A program made the translations under genes and the position numbers. Below the pieces are notes generated by a model, which was not told the DNA's origin, did no database searches, and saw only the letters and a program-made list of their open reading frames with translations. DNA of 7,238 bases, taken from contig JBLHLB010000210.1 of the NCBI GenBank assembly GCA_047618505.1, forward strand, positions 1-7,238. The letters run 5' to 3'. This document shows, one piece after another, positions 1 to 6,612 of this stretch (the stretch's first letter is position 1; the number at the start of each line of letters is the position of its first letter). This stretch comes from JBLHLB01 sp047618505. GTDB taxonomy: Bacteria > Planctomycetota > UBA1135 > GCA-002686595.

Positions 1-28
1 CCTGCCAGCCCTTGCGAGGGCTGGCAGG
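1..28 (-). terminator. Perfect 12-bp hairpin after the M16 peptidase gene, probable terminator
   Basis: Bases 1-12 (CCTGCCAGCCCT) are the exact reverse complement of bases 17-28 (AGGGCTGGCAGG), with a four-base loop TGCG. The hairpin begins 20 bases beyond the stop codon of the minus-strand M16 gene, where an intrinsic terminator would be expected. The U-tract that would confirm it on the minus strand would lie outside the window, before base 1. Downstream of the hairpin on the plus strand (29-45) there is no T-run, so termination of plus-strand transcription is less likely unless it works without a U-tract. Confidence 0.65.
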
Positions 29-48
29 GCGCGCTGCGTATCGGACCC

Positions 49-2940
49 CTAGAATCCAGCTTCGTCGAGCTGCGGGCGGATCACAGCTTCGTCGCCGACC
101 AGCACGATTGCGTAGGTTGACCAATCGAAAATCCCAGAGGCCGCCATGCTATTGCAAAGCTCCAGGGTCAGGCCGTCGATGGAAGCGAAGTCCACGGAAA
201 TGGCGTCCAGGGGTCGATTCTCGGACACCAGATCCAGGAGCGTGCGGGCCAGGTCCCCCGTCGTCGCACTGTTCCCCATCAGGGATGTTCGCCTGGATTC
301 CATTGCCTTTGTTAGCTCGGCCGCGTCGATGCCGCCGCTCGCGAGTCGGTCGTACTCCATCTTCAGTTGCGTCATTGCCAAGCCTGTGACATCTGTGAAC
401 ACTGCCGTGCGCGCGAGCATGACCTCTTGGAAAGCCCGCATGCTGGAACTGGCGCCGGCGCCGTAGGAGTAGTTCTTGTCCTCACGCAGGTTCGCGTTCA
501 AGCGGCTCGTGAAAGTGCCGCCGAAGACTGTCAACAACGCCTCACGCACCGCGCGGTCCAGGCCCTCTAGGTTGGGAACCGGACGCACAAGATAGATCAT
601 TGTCTGGGGCGCGCCCGGACGATCGATGATGCGGATGCCAGGTGTTTCAGCGGCGTCGATCAGGTCGGTCGTGACCACGGGTTGTGCGCCCCGTGCTTCC
701 ATTGTGCCGAAACTCGAGCTCAGGTCGGCGAGTAACTGGTCGACGCTGAAGTCGCCGGCAAAGAGCAGAGTCATATTGCCACGGTGGAGCATGGCCCGAT
801 GGGCTTCCGACAGATTGCCGTGGGTGAGACCCTCGACGGTGTCTTGGAAGCCATCGGTGGAGCGACCGCGAGCATCATCGGCGCCGAAGACCAACTCCAT
901 GGCCATCAGCGTTGAGAGCGAGCGTGGGTCGTCGGATCGAGCGGCGATATCGGCCAATTGAAGGCCACGCTCGCGATCGAAGTCGTCTGACGTGAGGTTC
1001 GGGCGAAGGACCACATCCGCGAACTTCGCAATGGTCTCGCGGAGACGCGAACCCAATCCGTTGACTTGGATGATCAACCCGCCGTTGTCGGGAGATACGC
1101 TGATTTGCGCGCCGAGGGTTTCCACTTCGGCCGCGAAGGAGGCTGCATCCAATCCACCGGCTCCGGCTTCGAGCATGCGCGCCATCAGTCCGCTCAGGCC
1201 GGCGTTGCTGCGGGCCACAAGGCCTTCACCGCCGCCGAACCAGGCGTAGCCCGCGAACAATCCCGTTCCAGGCCTGGGCAAGACATGCACAGCGATTCCG
1301 TTGGGGAGCGTGAAGCTCTCGGGTTTCGGCGCGGCGAATGTCGGCTGGTTGAAGGCGGCTGGACGAGTATCCAGGACGTTGTCAGGCTTGGAATCCTCGG
1401 GATAGACACGCAAGTCAACGTGGTGCGGGCTGAGCACGCGGCCCGCCCAATTCCTTACGCCGGCGCGGTCGGGAGCTGTCCAACGGGCCAGGTCGAGCCC
1501 GAAGCCGTCGGGCGTGCCAAAGGCCGCGAGGTAGGAGTTCATAGCGTCTGCCCGCCTGCCGAGGTTCTCGGCGCGACCCAGGAAGGCGGCTTCCGTCTGG
1601 GCCTTGACGCGCGTCAACTCGGCCTCCGTCGGACCCTCCTCGATGAAGGTCGCGAGAACTTCCATGATTTCCGCCTTAAGCGCGTCGAGATCAACGCCCG
1701 GTGCGGGCATGGCGTCGATGTGGAAAGTAGAGCCGAGCTTTGACGAATACTGAGCAGCACTCACGTCCTGGGACAGGCCGGTCTCAAGTACAAGGCGGCG
1801 GTAGAGTCGACTTGAAGGGCCGTCCGAAAGGATCGCAGCGATCAAGTCCATCTCGCCATCGCCGGGGGCGAAGTGAGCCGGTGCGAGCCAGGTAAGGAAA
1901 AGCTTGGGGAACTCGACGTTGTCCGTCAGCACCATGCTGCGCACACCCTCGAACTCGATATCCGCAGGCAGACTGCGCGCTGGCAGAGGCTTGCCGGGGA
2001 TCGAGCCGTAGAGCTCTTCGATCAGGGCCCGCGTGGGGGCCATCTCGAAATCTCCGGTGACAACAAGCTTTGCGTTCTCGGGGACATACCAGCGACGGAA
2101 GAAGGACACTACATCGCCCACTTCTGCCGCTTCGAGATCCTCGTGACTACCGATGACCGGGTGATGGTAGGGGTGTCCAACGGGGTAGATTAGTTCGGAG
2201 ATGACGAGGCTGGATTTGCCATAGGGAACGTTCTCCGATGTTTGGCGGCGTTCGTTGCGCACTACAGCGCGTTGGCTGTCGAGCTTCTCCTGGGTCACGT
2301 AATCGTCCAGGGCTTCAAAACGATCAGCATCCAGCCACAGGAGCGTAGGCAGTAGCGAGCTGGGACCTTCGGAGTAGTAGTTCGTGCGGTCACTGCTGGT
2401 GGAGGCGTTATTCCAACCGCCTCCGGTTTCCATGATCACGTCGAATTGGTTGTCCGGCACGCGACCGGTGCCCATGAACATCAGGTGTTCGAAGAGGTGG
2501 GCGAAGCCCGTGCGTCCCTGCTCCTCGTCCTTTGATCCGACCTGGAACCAGGTGTTGACCACGACCTTCGGTTGGGAATGGTCTTGGTGTAGGACGACCT
2601 CGAGGCCGTTGTCCAAGGTGAAGCGCTCATACTCAAAAGAGGGGGCGCTGGGATCCATGGCCCGCGCTGCTTCGTAGCCTCGGACGACGCGCACCCGATT
2701 GGATCCAGAGATCGGTTGGGCGCCGACGAGCGTCTGTTGGGCATCCTGGGAATCGGACTCCTCCTCCATGAGGTCCGGGACGTTCTCGGCGGTTCCCTGA
2801 TCGGGGTGGAGCCGTTGGTTCTCCTCGGCCTGGACTTTGAGGTAGCAGCTGCTCGAAAGAGCCAGAGCCGAAACACCGCAAAGAAGAAGTGCGAATCGCG
2901 CTGTGGAGCGCCGCTGGGGGGCAGGGTCGTGCTGTTGCAT
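49..2940 (-). CDS. M16 family zinc metallopeptidase, two-repeat, probable lipoprotein (pitrilysin/PqqL-like)
   Basis: A 963-residue protein predicted to cleave peptides in the envelope. The N-terminus has a basic stretch (residues 10-15), a hydrophobic core (16-28) and a cysteine at 32 preceded by LSSS. This fits a lipoprotein signal, although serine rather than leucine sits at the -3 position. A low-complexity acidic linker follows (about 35-100). The first M16 repeat (about 103-320) carries the inverted zinc motif HLFEH: His148, His152 as ligands and Glu151 as catalytic base. Glu230, in VVRNERR about 77 residues on, is the probable third ligand. An M16 C-type domain follows (about 320-515). 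The second half begins near 540 (FTLPNGIAVHVLP). Its equivalent zinc site reads GLSGLMARMLEAG, so it has lost the histidines, as is usual for the inactive half. Near the end, SRLNANLREDKNYSYG (812-827) matches the conserved substrate-binding Arg/Tyr loop of the family. The length fits a fused two-half enzyme. The ATG at 2940 has no visible Shine-Dalgarno, but the signal peptide begins directly there. Its substrate cannot be told from the sequence. Confidence 0.93.
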   Translation of the reverse strand: MQQHDPAPQRRSTARFALLLCGVSALALSSSCYLKVQAEENQRLHPDQGTAENVPDLMEEESDSQDAQQTLVGAQPISGSNRVRVVRGYEAARAMDPSAPSFEYERFTLDNGLEVVLHQDHSQPKVVVNTWFQVGSKDEEQGRTGFAHLFEHLMFMGTGRVPDNQFDVIMETGGGWNNASTSSDRTNYYSEGPSSLLPTLLWLDADRFEALDDYVTQEKLDSQRAVVRNERRQTSENVPYGKSSLVISELIYPVGHPYHHPVIGSHEDLEAAEVGDVVSFFRRWYVPENAKLVVTGDFEMAPTRALIEELYGSIPGKPLPARSLPADIEFEGVRSMVLTDNVEFPKLFLTWLAPAHFAPGDGEMDLIAAILSDGPSSRLYRRLVLETGLSQDVSAAQYSSKLGSTFHIDAMPAPGVDLDALKAEIMEVLATFIEEGPTEAELTRVKAQTEAAFLGRAENLGRRADAMNSYLAAFGTPDGFGLDLARWTAPDRAGVRNWAGRVLSPHHVDLRVYPEDSKPDNVLDTRPAAFNQPTFAAPKPESFTLPNGIAVHVLPRPGTGLFAGYAWFGGGEGLVARSNAGLSGLMARMLEAGAGGLDAASFAAEVETLGAQISVSPDNGGLIIQVNGLGSRLRETIAKFADVVLRPNLTSDDFDRERGLQLADIAARSDDPRSLSTLMAMELVFGADDARGRSTDGFQDTVEGLTHGNLSEAHRAMLHRGNMTLLFAGDFSVDQLLADLSSSFGTMEARGAQPVVTTDLIDAAETPGIRIIDRPGAPQTMIYLVRPVPNLEGLDRAVREALLTVFGGTFTSRLNANLREDKNYSYGAGASSSMRAFQEVMLARTAVFTDVTGLAMTQLKMEYDRLASGGIDAAELTKAMESRRTSLMGNSATTGDLARTLLDLVSENRPLDAISVDFASIDGLTLELCNSMAASGIFDWSTYAIVLVGDEAVIRPQLDEAGF

Positions 2941-2971
2941 GGGGGTGGCGCGCGTCTGTCATCGCTCCGGT

Positions 2972-2994
2972 GCGGCTCCGGACGTCGGAGTCGC
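2972..2994 (-). repeat. Imperfect 9-bp inverted repeat in the M16 leader
   Basis: GCGGCTCCG (2972-2980) and CGGAGTCGC (2986-2994) pair around the loop GACGT with one mismatch, at 2975/2991. In a plus-strand RNA the mismatch would be a G-U wobble; in the M16 messenger it would be A-C. The stem lies 31 bases upstream of the M16 start codon. It may be a leader hairpin or an operator half-site pair. Such stems also arise by chance in DNA this rich in G and C. Confidence 0.4.
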
Positions 2995-3092
2995 CGCCGC
3001 GGAGCGGATCATTCTGATTCAAAGCCTGTGGGTGCGCGTCGCGTATGCTACGGGGGAGAAGGCCCCGTGGGCGAGCTGGCCCCTGAGATCAG

Positions 3093-3125
3093 CCCTGAAC
3101 CAAACCTGCCCCGAACCGTTCAGGG
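3093..3125 (+). repeat. Perfect 8-bp inverted repeat upstream of the YdjY-domain gene
   Basis: CCCTGAAC (3093-3100) and GTTCAGGG (3118-3125) are exact reverse complements separated by 17 bases. The right arm also overlaps a shorter odd-centred palindrome, GAACCGTTC (3113-3121). The right arm ends 24 bases before the first start codon, between any promoter and the gene. It could be an operator for a dimeric regulator or a leader hairpin. It is not followed by a T-run, so it does not look like a terminator. No regulator family can be named from it. Confidence 0.45.
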
Positions 3126-3149
3126 GGCCCCGCTCCGGTATCCTGCTAA

Positions 3150-4073
3150 ATGATGAAACTCCTAATCAGCGTCCTGGTCCTCTTGATCGCCGTGGCTCCA
3201 GGCCAGGGAAGTCTTGAATCCGAGATCCAAACGGGGCCGTCCGGGGTCCAAGTCGGCCCGTCCCAGGGGAGTGAACTCCAGGATGAGCAGGCGCGCGCGC
3301 AATTGGTGGCCGCCATGGCTCAGGCGGGGATTCGCTTGGACCTTGAAGCCCAGATCGTTTCGATCCCAGCGACGGTGCAGGTTCGCCAGGAGCTCTTGGA
3401 GTATGTGCTCTGCACGCCACGGGGGCAGGGACATGAGAGCCTGTTTCTGACTGAGGTCTCGCCCACGATTCTGAATGCGGCGCTCCTGGCCCTGGGCATG
3501 AAGCCGGGGGAGAACGTCAAACTGGCGCAGGCGAACCTGGCCCTTCGGGATGATCAGGTCAATGAACGCGGAGGGCCCGAGCCCGGGGAACTGTCGGCGG
3601 ACGTGGCCGCGGCCGCGCCGAATATCAGCCTGCCAAAAGGGGACCTGCTATATCTCTATGCTGCTTGGCGCGAAGGAGAAGAACTGTATTTCTATCGAGT
3701 CGATGACCTGGTGGCGAACCTCTCTACGGGCCGGACACTGCGCCGCCATGGTTGGGTATTCCTTGGGTCACGCATGGTGCAGCCCAGGACACGCCGGGGT
3801 GGGGAAGAGCAACCTGAGGTCTTCGCCGCCGAGTACGAAGGGAATCTAATCAACGTCTCCTTCTTCTTCTCGGGCAATACTCTGCTGACACCGGCGGCTG
3901 CCGAATGTATCGAACAGACCGTTTGGATTGGGAACGAATGGCTGCTGCCAGCTAGCTCTTCGCCGATTGAGTTCTTCTTCTCGCGTAAGAGGCTCGACAC
4001 GGTGCCGGATGCCTGGCGCGATACCCTGCCGGAAGTTAAGCGAGCGGAATCCCCAGAGGCGAGCTTCCGATAA
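3150..4073 (+). CDS. Secreted YdjY-domain protein
   Basis: A 307-residue exported protein. Residues 1-20 form a signal peptide: one lysine at position 3, a hydrophobic core (LLISVLVLLIAVA), and a likely cleavage site after APGQG. A Gly/Ser/Gln-rich linker runs to about residue 45. Residues 46-285 look like the YdjY domain as found in secreted planctomycete proteins. The matching stretches are LLEYVLC (82-88), HESL (95-98), a helix ending ALLALGMKPG (111-120), LYLYAAWREG (167-176) and GWVFLGSRM (201-209). The family's biochemical role is not known. E. coli YdjY is a related namesake, so no function is transferred here. The start is either ATG 3150 or the adjacent ATG 3153. An in-frame TAA (3147-3149) rules out anything upstream, and no Shine-Dalgarno is visible. 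The gene stops only 2 bp before the next membrane-protein gene, so the two are probably expressed together. The assignment is by recalled family pattern, not by search. Confidence 0.8.
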   Translation: MMKLLISVLVLLIAVAPGQGSLESEIQTGPSGVQVGPSQGSELQDEQARAQLVAAMAQAGIRLDLEAQIVSIPATVQVRQELLEYVLCTPRGQGHESLFLTEVSPTILNAALLALGMKPGENVKLAQANLALRDDQVNERGGPEPGELSADVAAAAPNISLPKGDLLYLYAAWREGEELYFYRVDDLVANLSTGRTLRRHGWVFLGSRMVQPRTRRGGEEQPEVFAAEYEGNLINVSFFFSGNTLLTPAAAECIEQTVWIGNEWLLPASSSPIEFFFSRKRLDTVPDAWRDTLPEVKRAESPEASFR

Positions 4074-4075
4074 GC

Positions 4076-5281
4076 ATGGCGGATCCCAACAGTAGAACTC
4101 GACTGGCCGGTGCCGGGGTGCTCTCCGGCAGCGGCGCGAGACACACGTGGCGAGATGCGGACCTGGCCCAGAAGGGCGGATCGCGTCCCCGTAGCGTGCG
4201 CGGGGTTGTCACCGCAGCAACGCGTACGCTGACGGCTCTTCGCCTGGTTGAGGGGATCCTCCTGGGCATTGCCTTTGGTTGCATGACCTTGGCCGCTGCA
4301 CTCCTGAGTGGACTGGCCACGGCACGTACCGATGCCATAGTCTTGGCTCTAGCCGTGGGGCTCATCGGGGGCTTGACCTGGGTGATTGAAAAACGCCGTG
4401 GGGAGCCCGAGGTTGTGCGTGCCCTCGACAAGCGCATGCGCCATGGCGGAGCCCTACTCACCGCTTGGGAGCTGGAAGGTGACGGCGTCGAGCAACCCCT
4501 GGGGAAACTGCTGATCAGCAACGTTCTCGATCGACTACGACTCAAGGAGGCACGTTTCGCCCTGCGACCTTCCCTGGCGCCCCCGGTCCTGTTGCCGCTG
4601 GCAGGTGCCGTTGTGTTGGGCCTGGTCTTGGATTCGCGGGGGCCCTTGGTGGAAGTCCAGTTCCTGCCCCTTGATGGACTGGACGGACAGCTCGGATCCC
4701 TGGGGGACAGCGCCTTCGACTCACGTAGCGATGGCAAGATTGACAGCAAGAGCATGTCCGAAGTTCTCGTGGTGCGGAGCGAGGCCCAGGATCTGTACAC
4801 GGAGATTCGATTGGGCGATCCGCCGGCGGATGCGGAGGAGCGGCTTCGGAGTCTGGACGAGCTGATCGGGGAGCTGGCACCTGGAGTGTCTGGGGATCCG
4901 GAGCTTGCCCGGGATCTGGAGCAGATGCGCGCACGCCTGGACGCCCTAAGGGGTGCGCTGGGCGATACAGAGGGCACAGGTGGTCTAGAATCCGAGGGTG
5001 AGTCCGGGGCCGAGGCTGGCGCAGAGCCTGGCGTCGGGGACTCGAGCGACGGGGGATCCTCTGAATCAGGGCCGGGCGCCCTAGCGGGCGACGATCCAGA
5101 CGGCACAATGTCGCGCCACAACGATTCACCTCTGGGAGCGGGTGCTCCCAACGCTGGCGATGGCGACGATCCGCGCGTCGGATCGGAGCGTGCATCGGCC
5201 GCGCGCGTGTGGTGGGATCGCATCGACGATCCCGTCGTCGCGGACTGGGTCGAGACCCTTCGAAAAAACAGCACGGACTAA
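4076..5281 (+). CDS. Membrane protein with an acidic low-complexity tail, DUF4175-like N-terminus
   Basis: A 401-residue protein of unknown function. A polar, basic N-terminus (1-50) is followed by two adjacent membrane segments (about 57-80 and 86-104) and the charged turn EKRRGE. The next stretch, VVRALDKRMRHGGALLTAWELEG (113-135), resembles the conserved stretch of the form 'ALD-rr-l-drl-TA-EL' after the paired helices in DUF4175-type and similar proteins from MoxR/BatA-type gene clusters. A third membrane segment spans about 168-186. Beyond it a soluble region with predicted helices rich in Glu, Leu and Arg (about 236-296) suggests a coiled coil. Residues 297-372 are low-complexity Gly/Glu/Ser/Asp/Ala. 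The last 26 residues (ARVWWDRIDDPVVADW and onward) regain ordinary composition with two tryptophans side by side, as if a short functional tail. ATG 4076 lies 2 bp after the previous stop, with no well-placed Shine-Dalgarno (AGAGG at 4055-4059 is 16 bases away), so translational coupling is likely. The family link is an inference. Confidence 0.75.
   Translation: MADPNSRTRLAGAGVLSGSGARHTWRDADLAQKGGSRPRSVRGVVTAATRTLTALRLVEGILLGIAFGCMTLAAALLSGLATARTDAIVLALAVGLIGGLTWVIEKRRGEPEVVRALDKRMRHGGALLTAWELEGDGVEQPLGKLLISNVLDRLRLKEARFALRPSLAPPVLLPLAGAVVLGLVLDSRGPLVEVQFLPLDGLDGQLGSLGDSAFDSRSDGKIDSKSMSEVLVVRSEAQDLYTEIRLGDPPADAEERLRSLDELIGELAPGVSGDPELARDLEQMRARLDALRGALGDTEGTGGLESEGESGAEAGAEPGVGDSSDGGSSESGPGALAGDDPDGTMSRHNDSPLGAGAPNAGDGDDPRVGSERASAARVWWDRIDDPVVADWVETLRKNSTD
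5133..5150 (+). repeat. Perfect 7-bp hairpin inside the membrane-protein gene
   Basis: TGGGAGC (5133-5139) and GCTCCCA (5144-5150) are exact reverse complements with a loop of GGGT. It lies in the codons of the low-complexity tail (SPLGAGAPNA). No T-run follows, so it is unlikely to terminate transcription. It may be only a by-product of the Gly/Pro-rich coding sequence. Confidence 0.35.
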
Positions 5282-5313
5282 GTCTCGCGCTACCCCTTCA
5301 CCACCAAGGACAC

Positions 5314-5320
5314 AGGAAAG
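5314..5320 (+). promoter_or_regulatory. Candidate ribosome binding site for the inositol-phosphate synthase
   Basis: AGGAAAG lies 7 bases before TTG 5328 (10 bases from the AGGA core). It supports TTG as the start of the synthase. A second similar stretch, GAGGAAG (5347-5353), lies 13 bases before the in-frame ATG 5367, so the DNA alone does not settle the choice. The protein does: only the TTG start keeps the first strand of the nucleotide-binding fold. Confidence 0.5.
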
Positions 5321-5327
5321 AGACACG

Positions 5328-6548
5328 TTGCAGACGAGCGCAGAGCGAGGAAGAATCGGGGTTTGGATGGTCGGTGCGCGCGGAGCCGTGGCGAGCTGTG
5401 TCAGCTACGGACTGGCCGGCCTAGCCCAGGGACTCCTAGAGCCCACTGGTATCGCCACCGAACGGGGGCCCCTGGGTCAGCTCGCGCTGATTCCCTGGGA
5501 CCGGGTCGTACTCGGTGGCCACGAAGTCGTCGGTTCGGATCTTTCGCGCACGGCGGGCGATTTGGTACGCAACGGGGTTCTATCGAGTGAACTCGTTGCT
5601 TCTACCTCCGCCGAGGCTGCCGCCTATGACGCGCGCATCTGCCCCGGTGTCTTGGATTCCACCGATGTTGGCAGTGCGAATCTACATCCGCGTGCTTCGG
5701 AATTGGGCGCGTTGACGCCGCGCGAGCAGGTACAGGCCTTGGCCGCGGACATGTCGGCCTTCCGCGAAGAGCACGAGCTAGAGCGCGTCATCGTCGTGTA
5801 TCTCGCGAGCACGGAGGCCTGGCGTGACGAAGTCTCTGGTTGGGAGACGGAACAGGGAATAGACGATCTCTTGGACGGGAAGCTTCCCGGTGCTTTGCCC
5901 GCATCATCACTCTATGCCTATGCGTCCTTTGCGGCTGGCTGCCCTTTCGTCAACTTCACACCGAACCGTGGCGCTAGCCTGGGTGGTTTGCGTGAGAAAG
6001 CCCTGACCCTTGGATTGCCGCACTGCGGCAACGACGGCAAGACGGGGGAGACGCTGCTGAAGGCGACCCTTGCGCCTATGTTTGCGGCGCGCGCCCTTAA
6101 GGTCCTCGCCTGGCAGGGTTACAACATGTTGGGGAACGGTGACGGGGAAGCCCTGGCGGACCCCGTGCGCATGGAATCGAAACGTCGCACGAAGGATGCG
6201 GTCGTGCGCTCAATCATGGGAGACCCCGACATGCATACCCAGGTGACTATCGACTACGTCCCGTCGTTGCATGACTGGAAGACCGCATGGGATCTGATTC
6301 ACTTCGAGGGGTTCCTGGGGGCCAAGATGACCCTGCAGTTCACCTGGACGGGGTCGGATTCGGCCCTGGCGGCGCCGCTGGTTTTGGATCTTGTGCGGCT
6401 GACCGACCTGGCCCACCGGGAAGGGGATGTGGGGGAGATGGCTCAAACGGCCTGCTACTTCAAGGCCCCCATCGCCGGTGGCACCCACGATTTTCACGCT
6501 CAATTCGCGAGCCTCCTGGACTACGCCGCGAAGCGTGTCCAAGACTAG
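5328..6548 (+). CDS. myo-inositol-1-phosphate synthase (inositol-3-phosphate synthase)
   Basis: A 406-residue cytoplasmic NAD-dependent enzyme that turns glucose 6-phosphate into 1L-myo-inositol 1-phosphate, the first step of inositol synthesis. The N-terminal Rossmann motif is GVWMVGARGAVAS (11-23). VIVVYLASTE (154-163) and FVNFTPN (207-213) are family hallmarks. GNDGKTGETLLK (234-245) and YNMLGNGDGEAL (265-276) are cofactor and active-site loops. DWKTAWD (316-322) and FKAPI (378-382) hold Lys318 and Lys379, which appear to match catalytic lysines of the yeast enzyme. TWTGSDSALAAPLVLDLVRL (339-358) is also typical. The length suits the shorter prokaryotic forms, against about 510-560 in eukaryotes. 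The reading frame is open further upstream (from 5142), but that part overlaps the preceding gene and reads as shadow sequence. The nearest start that preserves strand one is TTG 5328. ATG 5367 would begin inside the strand before the glycine loop. The gene follows the membrane-protein gene by 46 bp and is probably in the same transcript. The product may feed inositol lipids or an inositol-based solute; nothing here decides which. Confidence 0.93.
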   Translation: MQTSAERGRIGVWMVGARGAVASCVSYGLAGLAQGLLEPTGIATERGPLGQLALIPWDRVVLGGHEVVGSDLSRTAGDLVRNGVLSSELVASTSAEAAAYDARICPGVLDSTDVGSANLHPRASELGALTPREQVQALAADMSAFREEHELERVIVVYLASTEAWRDEVSGWETEQGIDDLLDGKLPGALPASSLYAYASFAAGCPFVNFTPNRGASLGGLREKALTLGLPHCGNDGKTGETLLKATLAPMFAARALKVLAWQGYNMLGNGDGEALADPVRMESKRRTKDAVVRSIMGDPDMHTQVTIDYVPSLHDWKTAWDLIHFEGFLGAKMTLQFTWTGSDSALAAPLVLDLVRLTDLAHREGDVGEMAQTACYFKAPIAGGTHDFHAQFASLLDYAAKRVQD

Positions 6549-6598
6549 CGACACGCCCAAGCATTAGAACGATTGAAGGCGCCGGGAGACTGGCTGCC

Positions 6599-6604
6599 GA
6601 GAGG
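6599..6604 (+). promoter_or_regulatory. Ribosome binding site for the M3 peptidase
   Basis: GAGAGG ends 8 bases before ATG 6613, which is a normal spacing. It is the best placed Shine-Dalgarno in the window and supports this start over alternatives. Confidence 0.6.
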
Positions 6605-6612
6605 TACTCACC

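Larger units (their letters stand above)
2941..3149. promoter_or_regulatory. Divergent intergenic region between the M16 and YdjY-domain genes
   Basis: These 209 bases lie between two genes read in opposite directions, so promoters for both should be here. The only AT-leaning stretch is around 3009-3024 (ATCATTCTGATTCAAA). On the plus strand, TTCAAA (3018-3023) and TATGCT (3044-3049) resemble -35 and -10 boxes, but the gap between them is 20 bases, longer than the usual 16-18. On the minus strand, CAGAAT from the same AT-leaning patch is a weak -10 candidate without a good partner. Neither gene has an obvious Shine-Dalgarno sequence. The region also holds the two inverted repeats listed separately. 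Which bases serve as promoters is uncertain. Confidence 0.4.

Noticed and set aside
1066..1743. A 225-codon plus-strand open frame inside the M16 gene
   Set aside because: It lies antisense to a well-supported peptidase and its translation has no domain-like pattern.
3018..3049. A sigma-70 promoter TTCAAA / TATGCT
   Set aside because: The 20-base spacing is too long and both boxes are only partial matches, so it was kept as a weak note on the intergenic region and not listed as a promoter.
3113..3121. A LexA-type SOS box from GAACCGTTC
   Set aside because: The known Gram-positive-type site has a four-base spacer between GAAC and GTTC; here the spacer is one base, and no SOS gene is nearby.
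4036..5274. A 412-codon open frame on the minus strand opposite the membrane-protein gene
   Set aside because: Its product is mostly Ser, Arg and Pro, with no recognisable domain, as expected from the complement of a GC-rich gene. The plus-strand frame has membrane segments and natural composition.
5142..5327. An N-terminal extension of the synthase from GTG 5142
   Set aside because: The extra 62 residues overlap the preceding gene in another frame, are Arg/Ser/Thr/Pro-rich and match nothing in the family. The recognisable fold begins just after TTG 5328.
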